Positions 27,759-38,964 are shown, counted from the first letter of the stretch. The stretch is DNA of 64,000 bases from Eutreptiella sp. 'Long Island Sound 2002' (GCA_964036045.1 OZ038379.1:116711604-116775603); one strand, 5' to 3'. Notes: generated from the letters alone by a model not told the origin. Made by a program: numbers and translations.

Positions 27759-28916
27759 ATGGCCCCAATTATGATCCAGCGGCGGTGTGCAGCGACAACA
27801 ACACTAGAGGACCTCGGTTTCACGCAGTTGAAGATAGCCGAGACCCTAGGGGAGCTTCAAGTGCAAACTGAGAAGATTTGGATTTTAATATGCCCTGATG
27901 CAACGGCATTGTGGCACACATCGGTCACTAAGATCGATGTTTTTATAAACTGCTGGGCCTCGGGGTTTTCTGCTGCGGGGAACATCCATAAATGGGTGCC
28001 GTGGGCGTGCATGAATGGCCCCCATGACGCCGCATGGCTGCAGGCTTTAAATGAGGATGCCGGCCTAAATGCCCGAATCATCCACCTACAGGAAAGTTGT
28101 ACATTCCGTGTCAAAACGAAACGAAAAAGTTTCAATGTAAACTAACCAGGGCTGGGAAACTAATGATGGTGACGAAGGGGGGGGGGGGGGAAGTGTTGGT
28201 AGGGCTGCCCCGATGCCACCGGGTTGGTGCCGATAGAGGGCACGGTAAACCAAATTCAATGGGGGGCATTTCTTCGAAGTGTGTGTATTCGCATTGGAGA
28301 CTATGCACACGCACGTTGTAGGGTAACCAATGCTTTCAAGAAGCGCCTAACAGAAACTCTTACCACCTTGACAGTGGGTGTTTTTGGAGTGCGGCGAATC
28401 GCTAGTGAGTTTGCCCATATATGGTCTACTCTTTTAGCAGATGTAAAGCATGTGGCTCCTGCTGATAGGCTTTTCCAAAACACCACTAAGGCAGGGCAAT
28501 TTGATATCAGCACCTCTATGTTGTTCTTGACAGACCCCAAGTACCATGTTCGAATTGTACATGGCCTCACGAACCATTTTCCTAGCACCATGTTTGGTGG
28601 TGTCCTCTTGTGGACACTAATTGAAGTGTTGCTGCGCAATACGCGTAGCCTATATGCCTTGTGGAGGCAAAAGACACCATTGACCAATGGTGAGGTGCAG
28701 GAGGCCAAGACTCACTGCCGTCAAATCGGTGAGGCATGGGTCCGATTGGGTAGGAAGTCAACCCCATGGGTCCACATGACACTGGCCCATTGTGGAGCGG
28801 TGCTCCAAAAATATTGTAGCCATTATGTGTTCAGCAGTATACGTGCAGAACACAGGCATAAGCCTTTCAAACTTGTTGTCAAAAACAGCATGCGTGGGCG
28901 GTGCCTTCGCCGATGA
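27759..28916 (+). pseudogene. Divergent relative of transposon gene M (putative transposase)
   Basis: Two plus-strand frames (27759-28145 and 28224-28916) separated by a stop and a G run. The first has KIWILICPDATALWHTSVTK with IDVFINCWASG, matching VISVDVTSLWKASSTPLDAW of gene M. The second has FDISTSMLFLTDPKYHVRIV, FGGVLLWTLIEV, SLYALWRQK and YVFSSIRAEHRHKPFK, matching FDLTSTKVFITPPPF, PPLWVVVHV, DLYELWRVR and FQFSSIPTEYRHGPYK of gene M. Conserved Asp in D-x-T-x-LW and Glu in E-x-RH could be metal ligands of a DDE-type nuclease; that is inference. The family has no name I can give. Confidence 0.55.
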
Positions 28917-29360
28917 CGCGTTTCCCGACGTGGTCTCACCCATGTATTGAACATGGAGACCCTTGACGTGGGGTTACAACACCGAGCGGCCCGGCAAAGG
29001 CTTGCCCTTGGCGAGGCGAGAAGGGACCGAAGAAAAAGGCACTGCATGTACGCTTGAGAAGCCAAATTTGAACCCGGCGGATGCATTTGGTGCCCTTCTT
29101 GCAAAAATCTTTGCCGCAGAACCCCCCCCCCCCCCAGAACAGGTGCAATAAGGGGGTTCCAGCGCACAAAGGGTGTGCAGAAAGGGTGCAGAAATGGGGT
29201 TGTAGCACCCAAAGGGGGGTGCACAAAGGGTGCAAAAAGGGTGCAGAAAGGGTGCGGAAAGGGTGCTAGGAACCCCCTTCCAGCAAAAGGGGGGATGTAG
29301 AAAAAATCCGAGAAAACGGACCGTTTCGGCCACAAGTGAAAATCAGCCACCAAAAGGGGC
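28917..29360. other. Spacer with GGGTGCAGAAA repeats
   Basis: No gene. 29140-29275 is a tandem of GGGTGCAGAAA/GGGTGCACAAA steps (about eight) preceded by a C run. The end of the piggyBac-like frame may extend into 29290-29430. Confidence 0.55.
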
Positions 29361-29439
29361 GTAAACATGTGGTGCTTGGCCCCAAAGCACTTTTCAACCA
29401 AACAAGGTGGTGTGGCTTGGGTAAACATGCAAAAGGGGT

Positions 29440-30328
29440 GCTAGAAGGGGGGGGTTCCTGCGCACACCTTCTAGCGACACACCCCAAATCCGCAACATTG
29501 CACACCGCCGTCAGCCCCTCCTGCACTTGCTTCCCGGCCCACGTCACGCCGTACGTAAACCTCTTTGTCATCATTAGGAATGCCCGCTTGCTTGCGGCCA
29601 ATTCCTTTGCGAGTCCGTGGGACCTGAAAAAGCAGTCGGCACATAGCACCGTCCCCTCGGGTAGCAATGATGCCCACAACTTCATGATGTTCTTGGCATC
29701 AAAGTTTCCCGCCGCGGTGCCGTAGCGGCGTAGCGTGCCCCGTGCACTGGTGTACAAGTACGTGTCCACTACATACCCCCATGTTGCATCCGCTAGGCAA
29801 CAACTTGATCCCGGTTGGGTTCCGTTTCCGGGCAATAAATATTTTCAAGGGGCCTACTAGCAGCCCCTTGTGGGGTACCACGAACTCATCACCGCAGGCC
29901 CCGCCCCCCATGCACCACGCCCCTGCCCATTGGCCATTGCAGTCTTCTACTAGTGAGACCACATCGGTACGTAGCAACCGTTGCATCAAGTAATATTGGC
30001 GGCGCGTCAACATGTTGGCCATGTAGGGATTGCATAGTAGCCCCTTGCGTTCCCAAACCCCGTCCACCTGCATGGGCCGCACCATCCCCAATAGAATCAG
30101 AAATGCAATATACCTAGGTACTAGGGGTACCAGGTCGAGCCTTGCGTGGTCCCGTAGGGCTTGGCACTGTAGATTCTCTATGGGGGCCATGATATGGTCC
30201 CACACCTCCTCCTCACTATATCCCATGAGCCACGACCCCCCAAGTTGGATACGGTACTGGTTATCCGCCGCACAGTCCCCCTGTGGAAGCCTATGGTCGT
30301 ACAGACGCGGTTGAAATTTTGGTGGCAT
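29440..30328 (-). pseudogene. piggyBac-like transposase, DDD core, frameshifted
   Basis: From ATG at 30328: FQPRLYDHRLPQG, LDLVPLVPRYIAFLILLGMV, RRQYYLMQRLLRTDVVSLVE, then GDEFVVPHKG with the first Asp at 29888-29890 and KRNPTGIKLLPS. After a one-base frame change at ~29800 the next frame gives LADATWGYVVDTYLYTSARG (second Asp at 29788-29790) and TVLCADCFFRSHGLAKELAA (third Asp at 29635-29637). This is the DDE_Tnp_1_7 plan: DE..VP.KG, a D..GYV...YT step, and D.FF.S..L. Known: piggyBac enzymes excise and insert at TTAA. The C-terminal Cys-rich finger is not found directly downstream. It sits at the 3' end of a multi-exon region on the same strand. Confidence 0.75.
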
Positions 30329-32319
30329 GACAAAATAAGATTGTTGAGAAATAAGACTTTGTTAAACACGCAGGACACCAGTAGCAATTCCAGAGGCAAC
30401 AACAGAGGCAGCATGACCGAAACGCGCAAAACGCGCAACACACGCAGAATGCGTAACACGACCTCCAGCAGCAGCAGCAGAAGTGGACACACAGACCACG
30501 TACAACACCAAAACCACACGGGACACATTTTGCGCGTGGGGGCGGGAGTGACAGAAATGTAGGGTGGGCAAAGGGCTGTGCAAAGGGCCATGGGGAACAA
30601 TGGGGGCGGCAGCACGAACAATTCCATTGTTGTATTTGTCCGTGCACCCTGCACCACGGTCCACGCAATGCAGCGGTCGCCGCCGCCACCATTCATCCGA
30701 ATGCCGAAAAAGAATTCACAACGGAATAATAAAGGCGTCAAAAAAAACCGTGTTCAGCGGTGCCCCAATGGAAGCGCCAACTATGGATGCCACCACTGTG
30801 GGGTCGGCTGTGAGTGTGCATGCTGGGCTAGTGACAATGGCCATGAATAGAAGAGGGGTTGTGCCGTCTGTCGGCCACGTGCTTCATCGGGATCCGGCCA
30901 CGCATCCCCATGCGCATCCTCAACCCCATCCCCATCGGAAAACTGTGTGTTTGAAAATAAGATGCTTGGGCTGCTCAATCGCCAGTATCTCGTCCTTCTC
31001 CATCTCCTCTCCCGCCGTTGCGACTCCCTCCGGCGGCACTTGTCCCATCTCCGCAACCCTCTACGCCACACCACCGCTCTCCATATCCGGCAGCCGCCCA
31101 GCTTCCTTCTTTTGCTGCTCCGGTACCGGTTTCTCGGCTTCCTTCGGCTCTTGCGGTGGGTCCTCTGGCCGGGGCACCTTTGACTCCTCCTCCGGCTCCG
31201 TTTTGATCTGGTGCTGCAGAACAGGGAAAACATGTGGCACACGCCACCCATCTCCAAAGCCCGGCGGGGAGGCAGCCAACCGAACACGTGTGGAACGCGC
31301 ACAACGCGGAGCACACGTGGGCTACATGGAGAGGCACAACCAGAGGCTACATGCAACTCCACTGGAACGCATAGTACTATACAACGCGCACCTGTGCCCC
31401 TTCCCTGTGAGGGGGTTCCGTCTCCGGCTTGAAAGGCGACCCCACGGACTCTGACGGTGGCAGCGGCAGCGCCCGGTGCCGCGGTGGACTATGCATGGTG
31501 GGCGGCGGGTGCGCGGGGGGCTGGTATTTGTAGGGGTCGGACCCATAGGGGAGGCTCTAGGAGCTCAAAGGCATCGGTTCCCGATCCGTCTTCATCGGCT
31601 GGTACTCGTACTGCGGCTCATACTCATGCTCCGGATACTGCTGCGGCCACTCCTCCCAGCTTGTCTGCTCAACATGCAAAGCGCGCATAACAGCTAAAAT
31701 ATGGGAAGGCACGTCCCGAGGCAGTAACAAAATCGAACTTGTAGAACGCGGAGCACGCGTAGGACGCGCAAAACAGACAAGAGGCGGGGACCGGGGACTT
31801 GTGTTTGCACTGTTCTCATGGGTAACTACTAGAGTCGTTGTACCATACATCTCAGGTTTGAACAGCAAAGCAGTCAGCGACAGTCTGATTTGAACTGATT
31901 TGTGCGGAGCCGGATCCTGTGAGCGGGGGTGCCCGGTTAGCCAAGTATCCGACTCTATGCCAGCAAAACACACAAGAGGTGTCCCGTGTTGCACGCACTT
32001 TGCGTGGTGTGTACAGGAGAAACTGTCGCGCACGGTCCGCATGGCTGGCCTCATGGCCTACACCCTCACGGAGGACAAAGGGGTCGACCTGCCCGACACA
32101 GGCGCGTGGACGCTGATGAGGACCAAGGATGCAAAGAGGCAGCGGGTGTGCAATTCTGTTTTGGGCGTTGTGGTACGCGTCTTTTCACTTGCCTCTGGAG
32201 TCCCAAAGGCAATGGAGAGGCGAAACATCGAGAACGCGTACCACGCGTGGAACGCGGAAAACGCGCGGCACGCCAGATAGGAGGCGTCCAAGAGGCAACA
32301 CCTAACACATGTAGTACAC
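30329..32319 (-). pseudogene. Intron/exon mosaic upstream of the piggyBac core
   Basis: At least two exon-like segments are visible on the minus strand. HQIKTEPEEESKVPRPEDPP with QEPKEAEKPVPEQQKKEAG (~31222-31065) follows acceptor CCCTGTTCTGCAG. TSWEEWPQQYPEHEYEPQYE (~31660-31560) follows CGCTTTGCATGTTGAGCAG. A third possible segment is at 30710-30560 (TRMNGGGGDRCIAWTVVQG). Intervening sequence carries GCGTTYTGC-type nonamers just before acceptors. The segments are acidic and Pro-rich; function not recognised. Whether they join the piggyBac core in one protein is inferred from strand and order only. Confidence 0.4.
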
Positions 32320-33256
32320 CTGCGGAATGCCACTGGCCATGTCGACAATTTCCTCTGCGCCGAACACACTCAATTGGTCCGCGCTGCGCCGTGCGCGGAA
32401 TCGTGCTGCAGGGGGCTCCCCCTTCAATTTTGCCAATGGCAGGCCTCCAACCGAGGCGTCACCAAAATCCGTAGGCCAGTCCGGGGCTCCCACACAATTC
32501 GTGCACACGGACACCCCCTTGATTAACCCGGTTGCGACTTGGCGGGCTGTGCTGCCTCGGTATCGCTCCTCAAACAATTCTGTGGCGGCTGCCGTGCTTT
32601 GTGTATTCTTTGTGCCACATCCGAGGATTATCTGAACATTATACGCCCGTACGTCAGTCACCAGAAGAAGTGCCAGGCCTTCTTCGCGGTGGGCTTGTGC
32701 GTCCTGGCCAAACACATTTTGTATTGTTGGCATACTCGTCGGAGCGACACATCGAACTTCCCCTCCAGGGTCCGCGGCATGACCTTCACATCATTGTCGT
32801 AGGCGGGCTCAGCTTGGTACTTCTCGCCTCGCGTTGCTCGTGTGGGCATCTTCGTGTGCGGTTCGCCCTCCACTACGTAACGCACATGTTTGGGCTCCTC
32901 CTCCACTTTTTTCTTGGCCTTGTCTTTGCTCTTCTTCTTGTGTGTACCCTTTCCGTGTGCCTTTTCTTTTCTCTCCGTGACAGTTCCTCTGGATCTCGGG
33001 CCTTGCTCGATTTCGGGTGTCCCTCTAGCTTCGCCTTGGCAGGTGTGCCCTTTGGTTGTGCGGCCATGCGGACTACCTCCAAATGAGTGCTGCGGGGGGC
33101 CCGTTGGGCTAGGGAAGGCTCGTCCTCCTCTTCTTTGACCCCACTCCCATCATCATTGGCTTCTTTGTCCTCGTCCGATGACTCATCTTCCTCGTCTCCC
33201 GAGCTCTCCGTGCTCTCGTTGTCTTGGATCCACGTCCACAGTCGGTCGCGGGGGAT
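32320..33256 (-). pseudogene. Large exon of the minus-strand multi-exon gene, acidic then Lys-rich
   Basis: Begins IPRDRLWTWIQDNESTESS, runs through GDEEDESSDEDKEANDDGSG, MAAQPKGTPAKAKLEGHPK, then in a second frame HVRYVVEGEPHTKMP and RATRGEKYQAEPAYDNDVKV, and in a third frame LALLLVTDVRAYNVQIILG, FEERYRGSTARQVATGLIKG and GAEEIVDMASGIPQ, ending at CAG/GTGTAC (32319). The inverted copy at 41.45-42.12 kb has its frame break at a different place, so both descend from an intact exon. Features are those of a nuclear protein with an acidic region and a basic Lys-rich region; no known domain recognised. Confidence 0.55.
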
Positions 33257-34512
33257 TCGTAGAACTTGCAGAACATGTAAGACGGATAGAGGCAACCCTA
33301 GAGGCTAGAACACAGGCAGCTGCATGAAACATGCAAAACGCCCGGAACGCGCAAAACGCATACCACACGACCAAAGGTAGCTCGAGAGGCAACAGAACGG
33401 GGAACAAATAGAATGCGCGGAACACATAGAACACCTTTTTGTATTTCAGAAAGCCATCCTTCTTGTTCGGCACGTCTTGCACCACATGTGGCGCGTGTGG
33501 CTTGCCCTTCGGGGCCTTCACCTCTAACAGGGTGAAAGGCTAAGTAGTGCAGGACAAAAGGCAGCTCGAAATAGTGCACACGAAAGAAACCTAACCGCGA
33601 ACCCTTGAAAGTGGTACACCTGGTACGTTGTGAGGTTTGTCCAGCAAAATTCTTTGTCCTGCCCGTCCTTGGCCCCTTTCTTCTTCCGATTTACCGATCC
33701 GGCATGCCAGCCCGCTGCGACACAAGGGGGGAAGGGGGACAACGGTGCACGGCGAGAAGCGAGACGAAAACGGAGACACACACACATACTCGTGGCTTGT
33801 TTCATTTAAAAGACAACGAAGGCGTCGTGCTCCAGTTTCACCAGATGCTTGCACTCTCCCGGCTTCCCACCCTTGTGCAACCATTGAGCGTCTTTGGCGG
33901 GGTACAAGGGTGCAGGCATGCCTCTTGCACCATAAAAGCAAAGCGCCCTAAAAATGGTGCGGAAAAAGCATGCTGCAGAGCGCGTAGAACGCGTACAGCG
34001 TCTCCACAGGCAGCAACAAAAGCGGAAAATGACTACACTGAAAACACCCAACACATGTGGGCAGCTTAGCACCAAGGCAAAGGCACATGCAGGAGGCAAT
34101 TGTCATTCGAATACGCACGTTTGGCATCTATTGGGAACCAGTGCAAGCGTGTGGCACAGTACAAGGGTGCAAGCATGGCAAAAACACAACAAAAAATAGA
34201 AAGCAAGTGCTGGATGATAGGTGTGAACGAATTAGCGCCTGCAGAACACGTAGAACGCGTAGGGCGCTTCCACAGGCATGAGAGGCACCAAACCGAAAAG
34301 CGCAGAACGCGCAACACACGCAGCATGCATAGCACCAAGCAGAGGCAGGAGCCAATTGTGATTCTCACCTCAAAAATGGTTGAATTGAGCTAAATGGACA
34401 GTTCCATCGCGCCGGGCACCCTCGAAAATCCCCCGGAAACACAAAACAATGACCAAGCAAAAACGCGAGAAAATTTCGTGCTATGTGTTCTACGCGTGGT
34501 AGCCAAAGGAAC
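32630..34512. repeat. Inverted repeat arm 1 (pairs with 40196-42125)
   Basis: The plus strand here is the reverse complement of 40196-42125, with substitutions and small indels. The outer edge is GTTCTACGCGTGGTAGCC at ~34490-34507 against GGCTACCACGCGTAGAAC at ~40195-40212. Spacer between arms is ~5.7 kb and holds the P/M tandem units. Confidence 0.85.
33440..33990 (-). pseudogene. Further exons of the same minus-strand gene
   Basis: Three exon-like parts match the inverted copy: FYGARGMPAPLYPAKDAQWL with KGGKPGECKHLVKLEHDAF (33970-33810, after acceptor CTACGCGCTCTGCAG), NRKKKGAKDGQDKEFCWTNL with TTYQVYHFQGF (33700-33600), and KAPKGKPHAPHVVQDVPNKK (33528-33440). Conservation between copies at protein level and the splice-like junctions support coding. 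Function unknown. Confidence 0.5.
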
Positions 34513-35224
34513 ATCTTGCATAGCACGCTGCAGGCTGCTGATACGTTCACCACGGCCTGTGCGATTGCCGAGTACGAGGTGGTGGAACTGCCAAGGATGC
34601 AGCGGCATTATACGGAAAAAAAACGTGGCACGCGTGCTGCACAAGCGTGTTGCACTTCAGCTAAGAGACGTATTTACCTCGCTTTTGCGTGCGTAAATGA
34701 GCCTATTTGCGTGCCGAACCTACTTTCTGGCCCAGCACCAAAAGGGCCTTTTACGCATGCAAAATGTTGTCTTTGTGTTCTCGCTCGAGAAACAGCCGAC
34801 GAGCAAAACATGCAATTTGTGCACCCAGAAGGTTGTTCGTGCGTCTTAGGTGCAAAGTAGGCAAGCGTGCAAGAGGCCCCTTTTACATACGCAAGAATGG
34901 GGTAAAGTAAGTAATTGCACCGCCATGGCACTGTGTAGGTCAAAGGTATGCATGCTACACTCGCACACATAACACCCCGGTTTAGACCCAACTGCTTGAA
35001 AAATGCAAACATGTGTGCAAGCCATTGAAGAATCCTGCAAAGAAGCCGAAAGGGTTGAAGATAAATGAAAAATTAAACTTGAAGAACCGCAACCACCCAG
35101 ACAGACAGTGACAACAGGCACACAACAAAAAACCCGGCGGTGGCCCTCACGTTTGGAATCAATGACACATTGACAATAGATGAATGACAACAACACAATT
35201 CCACCAAGGCCCTCAGCCAACAAG
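34513..35224. other. No recognised gene
   Basis: Ordinary-complexity sequence with short open frames on both strands. Beyond the end of the inverted repeat it may still belong to the piggyBac-type gene's 5' region, but no exon or motif is supportable. Confidence 0.4.
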
Positions 35225-35395
35225 CCAGCCACCAATCACCATCTCCCACCGACACCATCACCATCCGATCACCATCTCCCACCGACACCATCACCATCCG
35301 ATCACATCTCTGACCGACACCATCACCATCCGATCACCATCTCTCACCAACACCATCACCATCTGATCTCCATCTCCCACCATGGGATGTGCCGT
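35225..35395. repeat. 33-bp minisatellite (ACCATCACCATCCGATC)
   Basis: Units of CATCTCCCACCGACACCATC plus ACCATCCGATCAC repeat about five times. The same unit occurs ~2.5 times at 38668-38762, where it marks the junction of the two tandem P/M units. Confidence 0.9.
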
Positions 35396-35579
35396 TCTAG
35401 GGTGTGGTGCGGGACCCCTAGTTAGAGCACACTTTCTGGAGCACCCACCTAGCCTCCATTTTGGGGCAACCACTTAGTGAAAATGGATTTGGCACCCTCA
35501 AAAACCCCCCATCCCCTTTCTTTCCCCACGGAATCCTCATTGTAGGGCTGGTTTGTTGAGGGCGGGGGGGGCAAAGTGC

Positions 35580-35698
35580 TCTTTTGAGTTAGAGCAGAGT
35601 TAGAGCAAAATTAGAGCACCTTGCTCTAACTAGTTAGAGCACTAGTTATCGCGCCATAACTGGGTTATCGTGCAGTTATCGCGGGTAGTTATCGCGCA
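35580..35698. repeat. TTAGAGC and GTTATCGCGC array 4
   Basis: TTAGAGCAGAGTTAGAGCA steps lead into TAGTTATCGCGCCATAACTG and GTTATCGCGGGTAGTTATCG. Located just beyond the 3' end of gene M copy 1; repeated at 38965-39080. Confidence 0.9.
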
Positions 35699-35766
35699 CC
35701 CCTCCTCCATCCCTCAATAGGTCAAAGACAACAAAACACTTGGCATAAAGCTTTTTTGGTCTTTCT

Positions 35767-37440
35767 TCATACAATGTCCTCAATGTCGGAGGCCTTGGCT
35801 GCCTCCAGTCCCAAAATCCCGTGCTCTAGGGCGTTCATGGACATGCAATGGTGCATGTGGCGGAGGGACATATTTGGCCTCACCAAGGGCCAACCCTTGA
35901 AACAATTTGTGAGCCTCCTCTTGTAAGGCCCATGCCTGTACTCTGTGGGGATGGAGGAAAACTGAAAAATATTCCTCCACTTCTCAGCAAAAAAAAGTGG
36001 AATGTGCCAAGCACCAATGGATCCACCTGGTTGGGGACCAACCTGACTCTCCCCAAGCTTTCGAAAACTTTGTGTCAACGCACGGTGGCGTTCCACTTGG
36101 GTTAGAGTGTGTACATCTCCCTCACCCTCCAAAGCTCATACAAATCCTCAATGCATTTCACCATGACATGCACAACAACCCATAATGGAGGTCCACCAGG
36201 GGTCCTCACGGAGGGGACATGCTCTTTGAGGCAAGCCACAAATTGCCTTTGGAAGGGGGGGGGGGTGATGAAAACTTTGGTGCTCGTAAGATCAAAATTT
36301 TCATTGGCCCTTGAGGCCGAGGGGAGACATTCTCCCACAGGAATGCTTGAGGTCTTATCCTTGAGGGCCTGTTTGAAGGCCTGCAAAGCTGCAAGATCTT
36401 GGGCTCTACCAGGGGTACTTGAGGGGAGGGCCTGAAGGGTGGTCTTAGTGCGCTTTGCAATGCCATTTAGAATGCGGCATGCTGCATGTCGGTAGTCCCC
36501 CGAGCCGTCTGTCAAGGGTCACACATCTCAAAAATACCCTGCACCTAGAGGTGGGCTCCACCCCGAGTTGTTCAACAATACCATTGGGGTCTTTGCACAA
36601 CCAACACTTAGAGCCAGACCCCCCCCATTGCGTGCATCCCTTTCCCATTCCTCGGTGAAAATAACAATGCAAGTCAAAAATTGGTTTTGAAAGAGGAGCA
36701 TGTCCTCCTCCACCTCCTTCACCTCTTGATTGCGGTTGGCGGAGACATCAACGCTTCTCAAAAGAGCCTGATCATCCCCCCAATCCATGCAAAACCATGA
36801 GGCCCATAGCTTCACCTTCGAAGCATACTTTGCCCCCCCCCCCCACCCATACATTGACCCATGCATCCAGAGGGGTAGAGGATGCCTTCCACAAGGAAGT
36901 CACATCCACTGAAATGACAGCAGTGGCAACGCCGCTAGAGGGGGGTTTCCCAATAACTCGGGCCATAGATATTGCATTATGCACAATTGACTCCAAGGGC
37001 ACATGGGCAGCTACCCTATTGCGGCCTGTAGGGGAGCTTATAATAGTTGCGTGGGGAAAGTATGGCATGATCCGTTGCCGAACGGTCTTTAGGTCCCGTT
37101 GGGTACAACGGTGGGGCATTCGCAAAAGGGCCGGCTGGGAAAGATGCATGCTGCATGCCATGCGTAGCATGCTCAGGGCCTCATGCTCCTGAGTTGTGCA
37201 TATAGGATTGCCACCAAGTGGGGTAGACAGGGCTCTGTAGGACCCACCAGTTAAGCAAAAAATTTCCCTTGGTGTTGGTGCCCCACACGATGTTGGGATC
37301 CCCCAAGAGAAGTCGAACAAGCCTCTGAGCAGCCTTCAACCGCCGCCGCCGGGCATTGGGACATTGCAACTCGGTGTACCGCCGCAGGTTAGCTGTATTC
37401 AGAGCCCTAAGGGCCTCATTAACAGCACTATCCATGAACG
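35767..37440 (-). pseudogene. Transposon gene M, copy 1 (putative transposase)
   Basis: In transcript order, across several frame changes: MDSAVNEALRALNTANLRRY, RLLLGDPNIVWGTNTKGN, ALSMLRMACSMHLSQPALLR, GRNRVAAHVPLESIVHNAIS, VATAVISVDVTSLWKASSTP, EDMLLFQNQFLTCIVIFTEE, GDYRHAACRILNGIAKRTKT, FDLTSTKVFITPPPFQRQFV, PPLWVVVHVMVKCIEDLYEL and IFQFSSIPTEYRHGPYKRRL, ending SDIEDIV and TGA. Total ~550 residues. The D-x-T-x-LW and FSSI-x2-E-x-RH boxes are shared with the relative at 27.8-28.9 kb and are the best candidates for catalytic sites. At least four frame breaks make it a pseudogene. Not assigned to any named superfamily; KDZ-type elements are a possibility because they travel with TET/JBP genes, but the boxes do not let me decide. 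Confidence 0.6.
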
Positions 37441-37496
37441 ATAGGAGGTTGTGGGCGGGAAATGAGGGATGGTTTTGAGGCAGGGGCCCAAAAAAC

Positions 37497-37830
37497 ACGC
37501 GCGATAACCCACCCGATAACTAGGTTATCGCGCAATACCCCCCGCGATAACCCCCGCGATACCTCAATTAGAGCGCGATAACCCAGCGCGATAACTAGTT
37601 AGAGCATCTAGTTAGAGCGCGATAACTACCGCGATAACTAGTTAGATCAGAGGTTAGTGCGCACTAACTGGAGGGGTTAGAGCACATTGGGCAGCCTAAA
37701 ACCCAGGTCCACAACCTGCTGCCGCCGCGTGGTTAGGGCACTAGTGCTCGCGGGGGTTATCGCGCGATAACTTCGTTATCGCAGGGGTTGTTGCGCTAGT
37801 TATGGCGCACGTTATCGCGGAGGTTATCAG
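37497..37830. repeat. GCGCGATAAC / GTTATCGCGC array 5 between genes M and P
   Basis: Two blocks (37497-37660 and 37738-37830) in opposite orientation separated by ~75 nt of sequence (AAAACCCAGGTCCACA) also found after array 3 at 24.53 kb. M is transcribed leftward and P rightward from here, so the array may be a shared promoter or terminal region. Confidence 0.85.
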
Positions 37831-37872
37831 GCTTCATTTTCTCTTGTTCCATGTTTCCCCTCTTCGCTTTAG

Positions 37873-38672
37873 CTCTCAAGTACTTTACAATGGCTCTTGC
37901 TGCTGCCCACGCTTCGTGCGAGCACCATCAAAAGCTCCTTGGCATCCCTAGCGTTGGCGAACCTGAGGGGATTACGATGGGTGACACCCAAGTGCGCCTC
38001 CCTAAGGCAAGTCATTTTGAGAAGGGTGTGGACTTTGGCCTCATCATCCATAAGTCCCCCTTCATGGTGGACGACAAGGACCCCCTGGTTCTCAGCAACT
38101 ACATCCTCGGGTTGCTAGAGGTAAATCAAGGGGTTGCTGGATTTTTGATCCAGGTGCATGTGGAGGATGTGGAGGCGGTGGTGGAGTCCATCAACACCCA
38201 TGCCGAGAAGGGTGCGGGCAGGAAGATGACCCTCTATGTGGGTCAGGAGGAAGTGGAGGAAGTGGAGGAGGTGGTGGAGGGGGGGGGTGGGAGGGGGAAG
38301 GAGAAGCCCCACAACCCCCTCACGATTAGTGTCCAGAAGGTAAGGATCCAACCTGGTAAGGGGAAGGGGAAGACGGATGGTTGGTTCCCCCAACCCCTTA
38401 CCCACAACACCCGCCGAGTCTGCACTGCGGACCCCGAAACCAAGATCCCATGCACTCCCTTTGCCCCAAAAGGGAGTGGGAGCGTCAGTGGTATGGGGTC
38501 ACCACTCCCAACATTGTTTCGGGGCAGCGGGTCATTCGTTTTCCTTTTGGGGCAACACCTCCCCTTGTTGGGGAGGCCGAGGAAGTGGTTGAGGCAGAGC
38601 CCATCGGGGCCTTTAATAGGGATCCAATGGATCTGGTGCTCAACACTAGGGACAAGTTGGTGGTGAACCCAA
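37873..38672 (+). pseudogene. Transposon gene P, copy 2 (truncated before the dioxygenase part)
   Basis: Starts after acceptor TCTTCGCTTTAG. Reads LGIPSVGEPEGITMGDTQVR, GVDFGLIIHKSPFMVDDKDP, GFLIQVHVEDVEAVVESI, an EEVEEVEEVVEGGGG acidic stretch, KVRIQPGKGKGKTDGWFPQP, then after loss of one C at ~38447 continues in another frame as CPKREWERQWYGVTTPNIVS, RFPFGATPPLVGEAEEV and FNRDPMDLVLNTRDKLVVN. The match to copy 1 ends at ~38672, where the 33-bp minisatellite begins, so the HxD domain is absent. Copy 2 keeps GAGGTAAAT open where copy 1 has a stop. Confidence 0.6.
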
Positions 38673-38762
38673 TCACCAATCACCATCTCCCACCGACACC
38701 ATCACCATCCGATCACCATCTCTAACCAACACCATCACCATCTAATATCCATCTCCCACCAT
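38668..38762. repeat. 33-bp minisatellite, second block
   Basis: About 2.5 units of the ACCATCACCATCCGATC-type repeat, interrupting gene P copy 2. Confidence 0.85.
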
Positions 38763-38964
38763 GGGATGTGCCGTTCTAGGGTGTGGTGCGGGACCCCTAG
38801 TTAGAGCACACTTTCTGGAGCACCCACCTAGCCTCAATTTTGGGGCAAACCACTTAGAGAAAATGGATTCGGCACCCTCAAAAACCCCCCATCCCCTTTC
38901 TTTCCCCACGGAACCCTCATTGTAGGGCTGGTTTTTTGGGGGCGGGGGGGGCAAAGTGCTCTTT

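Noticed and set aside
31885-31960. tRNA-like stretch (ATTTGAACTGATTTG and GGTTAGCCAAG)
   Set aside because: I could not form a consistent acceptor, D, anticodon and T arm on either strand.
38105-38145. 33-nt mini-intron (GTAAAT...GATCCAG) in gene P copy 2
   Set aside because: The length is a multiple of three and the frame is open through it, so plain coding sequence is simpler; copy 1 lacks the GT.
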